A stretch of 64,000 nucleotides of DNA from Methanocorpusculum petauri (GTDB taxonomy: Archaea; Halobacteriota; Methanomicrobia; Methanomicrobiales; Methanocorpusculaceae), in NCBI RefSeq assembly GCF_026891975.1, contig NZ_JAPTGB010000011.1, positions 1-64,000 on the forward strand. Reading direction: 5' to 3'. The position numbers and the translations under genes were made by a program. Below the pieces are notes generated by a model. That model did not search any database. It was not told the origin of the DNA and saw only the letters and a program-made list of their open reading frames with translations. This document shows positions 35,691-45,018 of this stretch, piece by piece. The stretch's first letter is position 1. Each line of letters opens with the position of its first letter.

Positions 35691-35950
35691 CTGACCCGCG
35701 CCATGTCAAGGGCGTAGCCGCGGAACTCCGTCTCCAGCCGGTCGCCACACAGCCGGATGTCATGTTCATGGCCGGCGGCACAGATGTGATAGATGCCGTT
35801 CCCTTTACACGTCCAGGTAAACGGTTCATTGATGTTATATCCCAGAACTTTACCGATGGCAACACCGGTATTGTCGGGATAGAACCGGCAGTGCATTTGT
35901 CCGGCGAACATCACCGATTTTTCCCAGTCACCGACGATCGGATCAGTCAA
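35678..35950 (-). CDS. Small lipocalin-like hypothetical protein, TTG start
   Basis: 90 aa. The start is inferred as TTG at 35950: it lies inside the last codons of the methyltransferase gene and is preceded by GGGGGAGAAGG, a strong ribosome site, giving [13 protein letters not shown]. The pattern GDWE...YPDNTGVAI...PFTWTCKGNGIYHIC resembles the short beta-rich domains that open with a G-x-W motif, such as lipocalin-like proteins. The frame stays open upstream to 36010 in methyltransferase sequence. Function unknown; translationally coupled to the methyltransferase. Confidence 0.7.
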   Translation of the reverse strand: MTDPIVGDWEKSVMFAGQMHCRFYPDNTGVAIGKVLGYNINEPFTWTCKGNGIYHICAAGHEHDIRLCGDRLETEFRGYALDMARVRYKK

Positions 35951-36539
35951 AGCCTTCTCCCCCAAAAACACCGCAGAGCTCCTCTCTGAGATATTCTGTT
36001 CCGCGAACACGCATCTTCCATGAAACTCTGGTTAGCGCTCCTCTGCCAAAAACTTCGTGGAGTTCGACGTCCGCAAAATAGTGGGTGACAATGCCGTCAC
36101 CCCGGAGATACGAGTACGGCGCAACTTCTCTGCCCTTCCCGCATCTCATATCGCTGCGCGAGAACCCTTTGAAAAAAATGCTGCCGGAAGGCCGGAGAAC
36201 ACGCCGCATCTCTGCTGCAGCTGCCGGCCAAAGGGATGCGGGGAGATGTCCCAGCACATGCCAGCAGAACACCGCATCAAACGAACCGTCCGAAAACGGC
36301 AGCGCGGCAAGATCGGCACAGACTGCAATACAGTTCCGCGAGTGTACCAGAGAGATCGCCGCAGGGGAGATGTCAACTCCAACAGCGTTCCAGCCCCGTG
36401 CTGTCATGGCGGCGAGTGTCTTGCCGTTGCCGCAGCCGCACTCAAGCACACGGCAGCCCGCAGGCAGCGGCGGCAGTTCCGCCGCTCCCCCGCCCCACCG
36501 GTTACCGCGCAGTGTATAGTCAGCGTCCCAGCCGGTCAC
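35943..36539 (-). CDS. Class I SAM-dependent methyltransferase
   Basis: 198 aa. SAM-binding motif I is [15 protein letters not shown] near residues 31-45, followed by [13 protein letters not shown] (motif II) and [13 protein letters not shown] (post-motif). This is the Methyltransf_11 type, acting on small molecules or on rRNA/protein; the substrate cannot be told. The start overlaps the hisF stop by 4 bp and its own end overlaps the lipocalin-like gene, so the three form an operon. Confidence 0.9.
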   Translation of the reverse strand: MTGWDADYTLRGNRWGGGAAELPPLPAGCRVLECGCGNGKTLAAMTARGWNAVGVDISPAAISLVHSRNCIAVCADLAALPFSDGSFDAVFCWHVLGHLPASLWPAAAAEMRRVLRPSGSIFFKGFSRSDMRCGKGREVAPYSYLRGDGIVTHYFADVELHEVFGRGALTRVSWKMRVRGTEYLREELCGVFGGEGFD

Positions 36540-37342
36540 AGCCGCACCGCAACACCGCGGGAAGCAAGATACTCCTTCACCTCACGGACGGTCATTTCAC
36601 CATAATGGAACACGCTTGCCGCAAGACAGGCGTCTGCTTTACCTTTCACAAATCCGTCATAGAAGTGCTCAAGCGTTCCAACACCGCCGGATGCGATCAC
36701 CGGAACATCCACATTATCCGAAATTGCTGCCGTGATCTCCAGATCAAAACCGGTCTTGACTCCGTCTGTCTCCATCGAGGTAAGAAGAATTTCACCCGCA
36801 CCGCGGCTGACCGCCTCCTGCGCCCAGGCAATGGCGTCCATGCCGGTCGGGTGGCTGCCGCCGTAGATGACAACCTCATACCAGCAGGTACGGCCGTCTG
36901 CAAGATGCACGGGAGTTACGCCGTCACGCATCGCATAATTTCTGCGCACATCCTCGGCAAGCACAATACACTGATTGCCAAACAGTTTCGCACCTTCAGT
37001 AATAACCTCCGGCGTTTTCACCGCCGCCGTGTTCAGACTTACCTTATCGGCACCTGCACGCAAAATCTCCTGAATGTCCTTTACCGTCCGGATGCCACCG
37101 CCAACCGTCAACGGCAGGAACAGCTGGTCAGCAGCGCGGCCGATGACATCAACCATCGTCTGGCGGTCGTTCTTGGAAGCAGCAATATCCAGAAACACCA
37201 CCTCATCGGCTCCCTGCTCGTTGTAGGTCCGCGCAAGCTCAACGGGATCTCCCGCATCGCGGAGACCCTCAAAGTTCACGCCCTTGACAACCCTTCCGTC
37301 CTTGAGATCAAGACAGGGAATAATCCGCCGTGTAAGTCCCAT
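36536..37342 (-). CDS. hisF: Imidazole glycerol phosphate synthase cyclase subunit
   Basis: 268 aa (beta/alpha)8 barrel. HisF uses ammonia from HisH to close the imidazole ring in histidine synthesis. Catalytic Asp residues lie in [12 protein letters not shown] (D11) and in AEDVRRNYA near 130; the phosphate-binding loops are VGGGIRTV and [12 protein letters not shown]. HisH is not in the window. It is the first gene of a minus-strand operon and is divergent from the homocysteine hydrolase gene, with 71 bp between. Confidence 0.96.
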   Translation of the reverse strand: MGLTRRIIPCLDLKDGRVVKGVNFEGLRDAGDPVELARTYNEQGADEVVFLDIAASKNDRQTMVDVIGRAADQLFLPLTVGGGIRTVKDIQEILRAGADKVSLNTAAVKTPEVITEGAKLFGNQCIVLAEDVRRNYAMRDGVTPVHLADGRTCWYEVVIYGGSHPTGMDAIAWAQEAVSRGAGEILLTSMETDGVKTGFDLEITAAISDNVDVPVIASGGVGTLEHFYDGFVKGKADACLAASVFHYGEMTVREVKEYLASRGVAVRL

Positions 37343-37413
37343 GTCTGTATAGTTGGCGGGCGGGAAAAATTATCATTGCGTATTATAGGCTTGCAGAACC
37401 AACACTTTTGGAT

Positions 37414-38640
37414 ATGACGCATACCGGCGAGCAGAAAATACAGTGGGCACAGCAGTATATGCCCGTCTTAAATGCCATCCGTGAACGCTTCGAGAAGGAA
37501 AAGCCCCTTACCGGTCACAGAATCGGTATGGCACTGCATGTGGAGGCAAAGACCGCCTGTCTGGTCAGAACACTTGCCGCGGGAGGAGCGGAGGTGTACA
37601 TCACCGGCTGCAATCCTCTGTCTACACAGGACGATGTGGCAGATGCCCTTCGCGAAGGCGGCATCGCCTGTTATGCACAGCGCGGATGTAACACCGAGGA
37701 GTACTATGCGGCAATCGACAAAGTGCTTGATGCACACCCGACCCTTACCATCGATGACGGCATGGACTTAATCAACCGTGTCCACCTTGACCGCCGTGAT
37801 GCCCTGCCGGGAATCGTCGGCGCATGTGAGGAGACGACGACCGGTATTCACCGGCTGCGCGCAATGGAGGCCGACGGAAAGCTGGAGTTCCCGGTCATCG
37901 CCGTCAACGACACGCCGATGAAGCACTACTTCGACAACGTCCACGGAACCGGTGAGAGTGCGCTGGCCTCGATTATGCTGACGACGAATGTTCTGCTTGC
38001 AGGCCGCCATGTGGTTGTTGCCGGGTACGGCTACTGCGGCCGCGGTGTTGCAACCAAGGCGCGGGCACTTGGCGCACGTGTTATTGTGACAGAGATCGAT
38101 CCGCGCAGAGCACTGCAGGCACACTTCGACGGATTTGATGTGATGTGCATGGAGGAAGCGGCAAAGGTCGGGGACCTGTTCATCACGACAACCGGCAACT
38201 GCAGTATCATCACCGGCCGCCACTTCCCGCTGATGAAGTCCGGCGCAATTCTTTCCAATGCAGGTCACTTCAACAACGAGATTGAGATCCCGTGGCTTGC
38301 GGAACACGCATCCGCGGTTGAACACCGCGACGGCATCGACACGTATGTGATCGACGGCAAAAAGATTCATCTGCTTGCAGAAGGAAGACTGGTCAACCTT
38401 GCAACGCCGAAAGGCATGGGCCATCCGATTGAGGTTATGGACCTCAGCTTTGCGGTACAGGCGCTGTCGGTTGAGTACGTGGCAAAACACGGACGTGAAC
38501 TTGCAGCCGGCGTGCACGATGTGCCGACCGAGATTGATGAGTACATCGCCCGCCTGAAACTTGCGGCGGTCGGTGCGACGCTTGACGCACTGACGGCAGA
38601 ACAGGAAGAGTACATGTGCAGCTGGAACCACGGCACATAA
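37414..38640 (+). CDS. ahcY: S-adenosyl/S-inosyl-homocysteine hydrolase
   Basis: 408 aa. It splits the SAM by-product S-adenosylhomocysteine; in some methanogens the true substrate is S-inosylhomocysteine. Key segments are the substrate and catalytic region GACEETTTGIHRL, VIAVNDTPMKHYFDN with the catalytic Lys, the NAD-binding VVAGYGYCGRGVA, and the GHFNNEIEI loop. An in-frame TTG at 37408 could add two residues. A TATA-like GTATTATAGG about 28 bp upstream fits a leaderless start. The C-terminus lacks the eukaryotic Tyr tail, as usual in archaea. Confidence 0.95.
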   Translation: MTHTGEQKIQWAQQYMPVLNAIRERFEKEKPLTGHRIGMALHVEAKTACLVRTLAAGGAEVYITGCNPLSTQDDVADALREGGIACYAQRGCNTEEYYAAIDKVLDAHPTLTIDDGMDLINRVHLDRRDALPGIVGACEETTTGIHRLRAMEADGKLEFPVIAVNDTPMKHYFDNVHGTGESALASIMLTTNVLLAGRHVVVAGYGYCGRGVATKARALGARVIVTEIDPRRALQAHFDGFDVMCMEEAAKVGDLFITTTGNCSIITGRHFPLMKSGAILSNAGHFNNEIEIPWLAEHASAVEHRDGIDTYVIDGKKIHLLAEGRLVNLATPKGMGHPIEVMDLSFAVQALSVEYVAKHGRELAAGVHDVPTEIDEYIARLKLAAVGATLDALTAEQEEYMCSWNHGT

Positions 38641-38672
38641 AATAAAAAAAGATTTTTTTTATTTTTTATTCG
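38641..38672. terminator. Bidirectional A/T tract between ahcY and a convergent gene
   Basis: A7, T8 and T6 runs lie between convergent stops and can end transcription on both strands. Confidence 0.5.
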
Positions 38673-39382
38673 GTTTTCTTCCAGATGAGCCGCTTCTCCG
38701 TGACCTCATCCGCAAAGATCAGAAACGCATGGGCGGCATAGGCAAACACATTTGTTGTCATGAGATAGGTATCCGGAATTTTTCGTGCGTGAGTATTACC
38801 AATGATACGGACGAGATCCAGCGCATACAGTCCTTCAGGGGAGAGGACACCAGTTCTTCCGATCGCACCGCAGACCGTGCCGAACTTTTTGTTGTCAATG
38901 CGAATTTTCTGCGTCCGGCAGATCAGCTCTGCGACCTCCGCCGTAATATCACAGAGCCTGCGGGTTGCCGTCTCGGATTTTTTCTGCCGCGCAATTACTG
39001 CAAGTTCGCGAAAGATTGGGTGGACACCGGCAAGTTCCTCGAAGCGCCGTGTCCGTGCCTCGGCACCGGAGTTCACCTGAGCCGGGGAGTAGATACTTTT
39101 CTCCAGCATCAATCCTTTGTCGCGGGGCAGTGAGTAACTGATAAGAAGGGTCGAACCCACACCGCCGGATGGAACGTTCAGGATGACGTCACCGATGTTC
39201 TGCATGTCGTAAAGACAGTTGCAGCACAACGACAGACGGTTTGCCGCCTTCAGGGTTTTGTGCAGTTCGCCTGCACTTACCTCAAGAACAGCCTCACCGT
39301 CTGCGGCAGCCGCATCAAACCTGCGGTAGAGAGCATGATAGAAGTCAGCCGCAGTCAGGTTACCACTCTGTTTTTCCGCCAC
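38666..39382 (-). CDS. Conserved-looking hypothetical protein downstream of dnaJ-like gene
   Basis: 238 aa, not recognised. It begins with GTG after GGAAGTGAG and follows the DnaJ-like gene by 6 bp. The middle contains a Cys-rich LSLCCNCLYDM and a glycine loop (PSGGVGSTLLISYSLPRD), and the C-terminal half is helical. No signal peptide or membrane segment is clear, so it is probably cytoplasmic. Its position suggests co-expression with the chaperone. A role should not be inferred beyond that. Confidence 0.8.
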   Translation of the reverse strand: MAEKQSGNLTAADFYHALYRRFDAAAADGEAVLEVSAGELHKTLKAANRLSLCCNCLYDMQNIGDVILNVPSGGVGSTLLISYSLPRDKGLMLEKSIYSPAQVNSGAEARTRRFEELAGVHPIFRELAVIARQKKSETATRRLCDITAEVAELICRTQKIRIDNKKFGTVCGAIGRTGVLSPEGLYALDLVRIIGNTHARKIPDTYLMTTNVFAYAAHAFLIFADEVTEKRLIWKKTE

Positions 39383-39388
39383 TGCAAC

Positions 39389-40159
39389 TCACTTCCCAAA
39401 GAGACCGGAAAGGAAACCCTTCTTTTCCACAATCTCGATCTCGATCACCAGATTGCCGCGCTTCTTCGGTGACATCACGCCAAGACCTTTCCCTTCCGGA
39501 GGAGAGAAGCGATCGCCGGTTTTGACACCTGCAGGAACCGTTACCTTAATCACTTTATTGAACAGCAGCTGTACCGGCACCGGGCCGCCGCGTTCCGCCT
39601 GCTTTGGCGTAATTTGCAGTGTATGAATCAGGTCATTCGTTGCATCATCGATCTCCCAGTTCTCCTGCGGAACAACCTTCAGATTCACGTACAGATCGCC
39701 CCGGGGTTTGCCGGGTTCAACCGGAACACCGTATCCCTCAAGGCGGTAGCGGCGGACACCCGGATACACTTTGATCACGACACGTTCTCCTGCAACCTTC
39801 ATCGGGATTTTACCTTTGCCGTAGGCGGCAATGGCCATTGAAATTGGATAGTCCGTCTCAATATCTCCGCCCTTCACCGGCATACCGCACATCTTTTTCC
39901 CGCGCGGGGTTCCTGCGGCCGGTTCATCACCAGACAGATCCGCATCGTAGGCTGCACGTTTTTCCGGGTTGGAAAGGATCTCATAACTTGCCATGATTGC
40001 AAGCAGGCGTTCATTGTACTCATCCTGTTTTGCCTCGTCGGTTCCTGCACGATCCGGATGATACTGTTTTACTAACGAGACGTAGGCCTTTTTGATCATC
40101 TCGGGCTTCGCATTCTGCGGGACACCCAGAATAGTATAGTGAGTTATGGTTTCGGCCAT
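39389..40159 (-). CDS. DnaJ-like co-chaperone (type II, no zinc finger)
   Basis: 256 aa. The J-domain (about 6-75) contains the HPD motif in VKQYHPDRAG; after a linker with no CxxCxGxG zinc repeats, the C-terminal substrate-binding domain runs from about 110 (TDYPISMAIAAYGKGKIPMKV) to PAGVKTGDRFSPPEGKGLGV. This layout is CbpA-like and should stimulate DnaK. The ATG at 40159 fits the family; an open extension to 40285 crosses the promoter region. DnaK is not in this window. It is divergent from the marker-12 gene. Confidence 0.9.
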   Translation of the reverse strand: MAETITHYTILGVPQNAKPEMIKKAYVSLVKQYHPDRAGTDEAKQDEYNERLLAIMASYEILSNPEKRAAYDADLSGDEPAAGTPRGKKMCGMPVKGGDIETDYPISMAIAAYGKGKIPMKVAGERVVIKVYPGVRRYRLEGYGVPVEPGKPRGDLYVNLKVVPQENWEIDDATNDLIHTLQITPKQAERGGPVPVQLLFNKVIKVTVPAGVKTGDRFSPPEGKGLGVMSPKKRGNLVIEIEIVEKKGFLSGLFGK

Positions 40160-40254
40160 GAAGATGTAATCATGTTGGAGGGATGAAATCATAATCTTAC
40201 TGGGAAAACACGGGAGACCAACAATTATCATAACTTCCTCCAAATATAATTCCC

Positions 40255-41142
40255 ATGTACATTGGGATTGATCACGGAACAACATCGCTCCGGTTTGCCG
40301 CAGATAACGGAAAACGGTTCAAGATGTCCCGTGAGGCAGCAAAGGAATTCAACATTGACGATCTGCATAAACTCGGGCCTGTGGATGAAATTTCCGGAAT
40401 CGCACTCTGTTACTCAATGGGCGACAACTTTACGCAGATAACGCCGGTTGACAGACTGAAGAACCGCGGCGTCATCACCCGCGATGGTGCGGGAGAACAT
40501 ATCGGCGGAGGGACATGCGTCTTTGATGCGGTAAAGGACTCGGGGATCCCCGCAGTTGCAATTCCCGGAATTCATCGCAGTTCAGACACCGATCCACGAT
40601 TTAAAATCTACTCGCATCAGACCAGTCCGGAAAAACTCGGCATTGCCTATCTCGCAGCAGAAACACTTGGCGACACCTTCATCGTCTCTGATATCAGCTC
40701 AAACACGGTCTCTCTTCTGGTGGCCAAAGGAAAAGTTGTCGGTGCATTTGATGCATGTGTTTTTGCGCCCGGCACGAGACACGGAGCCCTTGATGTCGAT
40801 GCGATCCGCAAAGTGGACGCGGGGGCATGTACCGCAAACGAAGCCTTCACCACCGCGGGCGTGATGTATCATCTGGAAGAAAAATATCAGATGCCGACCG
40901 TTGCCATGTGGGCCGCAATGGAGTGTGCCTCACTTGCACTTCTCGCACCTGATGCATCAGTTGCTCTTGCCGGAAGTCTCGCACCCGATCTTGCCGAGGA
41001 GATCTCCGCGCTCCTGCAAAAGCCGGTCATCGTTTATGATGAGTGGGCGGCGTCCGACGGCCTTGCACGAATCGCCCGCGACGTCTTTTCCGGAGCAAAA
41101 CAGATTCTCGGTATCCCTGTTTCTCCGGCACTCAGAAGATAA
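40255..41142 (+). CDS. Methanogenesis marker protein 12
   Basis: 295 aa of the sugar-kinase/HSP70/actin-type fold family restricted to methanogens. It opens with the phosphate-1-type loop YIGIDHGTTSLRFA; further ASKHA-like segments are DTFIVSDISSNTVSLL and SVALAGSLAP. Its function is not established, but its strict co-occurrence with methanogenesis supports the organism assignment. A TATA-like ATTATCATA about 26 bp upstream of the ATG suggests a leaderless mRNA. The 178-bp gap after it is AT-rich with no gene. Confidence 0.92.
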   Translation: MYIGIDHGTTSLRFAADNGKRFKMSREAAKEFNIDDLHKLGPVDEISGIALCYSMGDNFTQITPVDRLKNRGVITRDGAGEHIGGGTCVFDAVKDSGIPAVAIPGIHRSSDTDPRFKIYSHQTSPEKLGIAYLAAETLGDTFIVSDISSNTVSLLVAKGKVVGAFDACVFAPGTRHGALDVDAIRKVDAGACTANEAFTTAGVMYHLEEKYQMPTVAMWAAMECASLALLAPDASVALAGSLAPDLAEEISALLQKPVIVYDEWAASDGLARIARDVFSGAKQILGIPVSPALRR

Positions 41143-41320
41143 CATTTCGCAAATCGTCGAATTCATTTTCGACCACAAGAAAGATAAGCCGAATAGAACA
41201 ACCAATCCTAAAAAACAGAATATTCAAACCCATTTTTAGAAAATAACTTCGAATTGGCGGTATCGGGGGAAACACTAAATTCATATTGATTAATCGTGAT
41301 AAATTATACTGGTTATTCAC

Positions 41321-41866
41321 GTGAAAGAACTACGCATCCATGGAAGAGGCGGACAGGGTTCCGTCACGGCTGCGGAACTTATTGCAACCGCAGCCTTTGC
41401 CGGCGGTGTGCACGCCCAGGCGTTTCCGGCGTTCGGTGTCGAACGCCGCGGTGCACCCGTTCAGGCATTCGTGCGGTTCAGCAACGAGAAGATTCGGCTG
41501 AGAAGCCAGGTCTACGAGCCGGATTATATTATTGTACAGGACAGCACCCTCATTCGCGACGTCAACGTATTCGCAGGCATGTCGGAAGGCGGAATTGCAA
41601 TCATCAATACCGAAAAGAAGGGAGACTACACCCTTCCCGCAGGTGTCAGACTGATTATTCTTGATGCTACACAGATTGCCCTTGAAGAGATCGGGCTTCC
41701 GATCACCAATACCACGCTGATGGGAGCATTTGCCGCAGCAAGCGGTGAGATTACCCTTGACGCACTCAAAGATGCAATCGCAGAACGGTTCCCCGGAAAA
41801 CTTGCGGAGACAAACTTCGCCGCAGCAAAACGGGCATACAATATGGTTTTGGAGGGAGCAGTATAA
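41321..41866 (+). CDS. porC: Pyruvate:ferredoxin oxidoreductase, gamma subunit
   Basis: 181 aa. The gamma domain of 2-oxoacid oxidoreductases is recognised by ELRIHGRGGQGSVTAAELIA at the N-terminus and FPAFGVERRGAPVQAFVR. The four genes that follow in the order gamma, delta, alpha, beta are the archaeal Por arrangement, which makes acetyl-CoA from or to pyruvate with ferredoxin, central to methanogen carbon assimilation. The start is GTG at 41321 with no clear ribosome site; a TATA-like element lies close upstream. The stop overlaps porD by 1 base. Confidence 0.95.
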   Translation: MKELRIHGRGGQGSVTAAELIATAAFAGGVHAQAFPAFGVERRGAPVQAFVRFSNEKIRLRSQVYEPDYIIVQDSTLIRDVNVFAGMSEGGIAIINTEKKGDYTLPAGVRLIILDATQIALEEIGLPITNTTLMGAFAAASGEITLDALKDAIAERFPGKLAETNFAAAKRAYNMVLEGAV

Positions 41867-42132
41867 TGCCGCTTGGAATAGGATGTACCGCACGACCCGG
41901 CCAGTCCAGAAACAACAAAACCGGATCCTGGCGGGTCTTCTACCCGGTTCTTGACAAAGAAAAATGTACCAAATGCGGAACATGTCAGCTGATCTGCCCG
42001 GAAGGCTGCATCAGTCAGATGCCGGACAAAACCTACGAGATCGATCTCGATTTCTGCAAAGGATGCGGCATGTGTGCTGAAGAGTGCCCCGACAAAGCAA
42101 AGGCAATCACTATGCACAAGGAGGAAAAATAA
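41866..42132 (+). CDS. porD: Pyruvate:ferredoxin oxidoreductase, delta subunit (ferredoxin)
   Basis: 88 aa with two 4Fe-4S motifs: CTKCGTCQLICPEGC at about 35-49 and CKGCGMCAEECPDKA at about 65-79. It passes electrons from the thiamine site to external ferredoxin. The N-terminal 30 residues (RPGQSRNNKTGSWRVFYP) are the usual PorD lead. Directly followed by porA with no gap. Confidence 0.95.
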   Translation: MPLGIGCTARPGQSRNNKTGSWRVFYPVLDKEKCTKCGTCQLICPEGCISQMPDKTYEIDLDFCKGCGMCAEECPDKAKAITMHKEEK

Positions 42133-43290
42133 ATGACTCTTCAGATTATGGAAGGATCCATTGCCGTTGCAGAGACCGTCCGGCTCTGCCGCCCGCAGGT
42201 CATCTCCGCATACCCGATCACGCCGCAGACCCATATTGTGGAAGGACTGGCGTCCATTGTTGCCGACGGACGGCTTGACGCCGAGTATATCTGTGTGGAA
42301 TCCGAATTTTCCGCACTGTCCGCCTGTATCGGTGCATCCGCCGCAGGCAGCCGGGTGTACTCCGCAACAACATCCCAGGGTCTTGCACTGATGGGCGAAG
42401 TTGTCTTCAACTCCGCAGGAATGCGGCTCCCGATTGTGATGGGTATTGCCAACCGTGCAATTTCCGCTCCGCTCTCCATCTGGAACGATCAGCAGGACTC
42501 CATCATGATGCGGGACTCCGGCTGGCTGCAGTTCTATGCGGAGGACAATCAGGAGGCAGTTGATCTGCACGTTCTCGCCTATAAAATCTGCGAGGATCAC
42601 AACATCCTGCTTCCGGCATTCGTCTGCTTTGACGGATTCATCCTCTCACACGTATTCGAGCCGGTTGATATCCCCTCACAGGAAGAGGTGGACGAGTTCC
42701 TCGGCCCCTTCACCCCGTATCAGAGACTTGATGTCAAAGATCCGATCTCATTCGGTATGTATGCAACGCCTGAGTACTATCTTGAGTTCCGGTACGAACA
42801 TGATCAGGCCGTCCACCGTGCAGCAGACGCGATGCGCAGGTACGGCAAAGCCTTTGGCGAGAAGTTCGGTCGCGACTATTCCGAACTCGTTGAGGGATAC
42901 AAACTCGAGGATGCAGATGTTGCGATCGTTGCCATGGGTTCCATCTGCGGTACCACTAAAGATGCAATCGACGAGATGCGTGCGGAAGGCAAGAAGGTCG
43001 GTCTCTTAAAGATCCGCTGCTTCCGTCCGTTCCCGGCAGCAGACATTGCAAAGGCACTTGCCCACGTCAACACCATCGCAGTGCTGGACAAGAACGTCAG
43101 CCTTGGTGCAAAAGGTGCAGTCGCCATTGAGGTCAAGGAAGCCTGTTACGGCTCCGGCATTCCGGTCTATGACTACATCCTCGGTCTTGGCGGACGCGAT
43201 GTGCGCAAGAAGGACATCAAAAAGATTGTAGAACTTGCCGAGAAAGGGTCCGGCGATATGTTCTACGGACTGCGCGAGGAGTTGTTATAA
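42133..43290 (+). CDS. porA: Pyruvate:ferredoxin oxidoreductase, alpha subunit
   Basis: 385 aa. The pyrimidine-binding thiamine diphosphate half of Por: VRLCRPQVISAYPITPQTHI near the N-terminus (with the conserved Thr that contacts the substrate), ECESEFSA-type VESEFSALSACIGASAAG, and TTSQGLALMGEVV. The C-terminal section has the domain III segment AVLDKNVSLGAKGAVAIEV. It is read directly after porD and directly before porB. Confidence 0.96.
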   Translation: MTLQIMEGSIAVAETVRLCRPQVISAYPITPQTHIVEGLASIVADGRLDAEYICVESEFSALSACIGASAAGSRVYSATTSQGLALMGEVVFNSAGMRLPIVMGIANRAISAPLSIWNDQQDSIMMRDSGWLQFYAEDNQEAVDLHVLAYKICEDHNILLPAFVCFDGFILSHVFEPVDIPSQEEVDEFLGPFTPYQRLDVKDPISFGMYATPEYYLEFRYEHDQAVHRAADAMRRYGKAFGEKFGRDYSELVEGYKLEDADVAIVAMGSICGTTKDAIDEMRAEGKKVGLLKIRCFRPFPAADIAKALAHVNTIAVLDKNVSLGAKGAVAIEVKEACYGSGIPVYDYILGLGGRDVRKKDIKKIVELAEKGSGDMFYGLREELL

Positions 43291-44181
43291 ATGGTAGATC
43301 GTACAATTGAAAACTTCGACTGCGGTCACCGCGCCTGCGGCGGCTGCGGAGCATCGTCTGCGGTCCGGATGATCCTGAAGGGAGCAGGAGAAAACACCAT
43401 CGTCGTGAGTCCGACAGGATGCCTTGAAGTGTTTTCCACACCTTACCCGGAAACTGCATGGAAGACGCCCTGGATTCACTCACTGTTTGAGAACGCATCC
43501 GCGGTTGCATCCGGTATTGAGGCATCCCTGAAAAAACAGGGACGGCTTGGGGAAGAAAAGATTCTCGTCATTGGCGGAGACGGTGCAACCGTGGACATCG
43601 GTATGCTCTGTATCTCCGGAGCATTTGAGCGCGGCCATGACTTCACCTATGTCTGTTACGACAATGAAGCCTACATGAATACCGGTATCCAGCGTTCCGG
43701 TGCAACCCCGTATGATGCGGACACCACCACTTCACCGTCCGGCGCATGCTCAACCGGGAACAACCGGCCCAAAAAGGATCTTCCGCAGATTCTCGTTGCC
43801 CACGGTTCCCCCTATGTAGCAACAGCCACGATGGCATACCCGATGGACCTGATGAAGAAGGTTGAGAAGGCCATGAACACCCCCGGTCCCTGTTACATTC
43901 AGGTGCATGCGCCATGCTGTACCGGATGGGGATTCGACGGCGCGAAGACGATGGAGATCGGAAGAATGGCGGTTGAGTGTGGTCTGTGGCCGTGCTACGA
44001 AATGGTTGACGGCCAGTTGACATCCGTCAAGAAGGTCAAGCGTGTACCGGTCGATGAGTATCTCAAAGCCCAGAAACGGTTCCGCCACCTCTTTAAGCCG
44101 GCCCGAAACGATGCAGAGATTGCAAAGATTCAGGCAATCGCCGATGCCAACGCCGCAAAGTACGGCATTGACATTGCATAA
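43291..44181 (+). CDS. porB: Pyruvate:ferredoxin oxidoreductase, beta subunit
   Basis: 296 aa. Binds the thiamine diphosphate pyrophosphate and the proximal 4Fe-4S cluster. Cluster ligands are in HRACGGCGAS and in APCCTGWGFD plus a further Cys; the thiamine motif is IGGDGATVDIGM, followed by YDNEAYMNTG. It is last in the porCDAB operon; a T7 tract follows the stop. Confidence 0.96.
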   Translation: MVDRTIENFDCGHRACGGCGASSAVRMILKGAGENTIVVSPTGCLEVFSTPYPETAWKTPWIHSLFENASAVASGIEASLKKQGRLGEEKILVIGGDGATVDIGMLCISGAFERGHDFTYVCYDNEAYMNTGIQRSGATPYDADTTTSPSGACSTGNNRPKKDLPQILVAHGSPYVATATMAYPMDLMKKVEKAMNTPGPCYIQVHAPCCTGWGFDGAKTMEIGRMAVECGLWPCYEMVDGQLTSVKKVKRVPVDEYLKAQKRFRHLFKPARNDAEIAKIQAIADANAAKYGIDIA

Positions 44182-44231
44182 ATTCTTTTTTTCCAAGCGC
44201 TCATATCCGAAGACAACCAATATAGACTGCA

Positions 44232-44885
44232 ATGACCTTTGCAGCAGACATACTTTCCCTGCTTTTCCATCCAAAGGAGTTCTTTGCAGATGGATCCCGC
44301 ACGCAGTCCTTCAAACTGCCGGCTCTCTATACCGCGGTGTACGGAGTCTTCGCCGCAGTTGCCGGGTATCAGGCATCCGTAGCTTCCGCGGAGCTGATCG
44401 GCATGCCGGACGCTGCCGGAGTGCTTGGCGCGATTGGTGCAGTAACCGGATTCATCATGGCCTTTCTCATATGGGTCATCGTCGCTGCATTCTTCTTTGT
44501 GTTCGTCAAGTTCATCACGCATACCACTGCCGGATTCAAACCCTTCCTTTCCGTTACCGGCTACGCCTCACTCCCGATTCTTATAGGAGCGGTTCTCATG
44601 CTTCTTGCGGGCATGGTATCTCCCGGAATATTTGACGGATGGACGGGCTATCTGCTGAATCTCGTGGTGCTGTTCTGGTGCATGCCGATCTGGATCTACG
44701 GGTTTGCAGCTGCCGGCAACGTTCCGGTACGCGCAGTTTTCACGGCACTGCTGATTCCGATCATCATCATGGCTGCCTATACTGCATACGAAACCTACAC
44801 AACCATCGAATCACTGAAAACCCTCGCAGAAACAGGCGGCATGCACATCTCAATGCGGCCTCACCGTTTGCATACTCAAGGATGA
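44232..44885 (+). CDS. Yip1-domain membrane protein
   Basis: 217 aa. Five hydrophobic helices with the Yip1-like start DILSLLFHPKEFFAD (the segment before helix 1) and GYASLPILIGAVLM in the middle. Function in archaea is unknown. The C-terminal tail TGGMHISMRP is partly repeated in another frame about 70 bases further on (44902-44940, TGGMQMSVQPPR), so the 3' end may have been duplicated or frameshifted. A paralogue follows. Confidence 0.75.
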   Translation: MTFAADILSLLFHPKEFFADGSRTQSFKLPALYTAVYGVFAAVAGYQASVASAELIGMPDAAGVLGAIGAVTGFIMAFLIWVIVAAFFFVFVKFITHTTAGFKPFLSVTGYASLPILIGAVLMLLAGMVSPGIFDGWTGYLLNLVVLFWCMPIWIYGFAAAGNVPVRAVFTALLIPIIIMAAYTAYETYTTIESLKTLAETGGMHISMRPHRLHTQG

Positions 44886-45018
44886 CACGGTTCTTACAAC
44901 AACAGGCGGTATGCAGATGTCAGTGCAGCCGCCGCGATAACCCATCTTTTTTTCGACTGTCCCGGATACCGGTCGCTACATTAATACGCAGTGTAAAATA
45001 AACATTACAATTAGTAAT

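Noticed and set aside
41132-41320. 62-aa minus-strand frame between the marker-12 gene and porC
   Set aside because: AT-rich intergenic sequence with an Ile/Leu/Phe-biased translation and no ribosome site.
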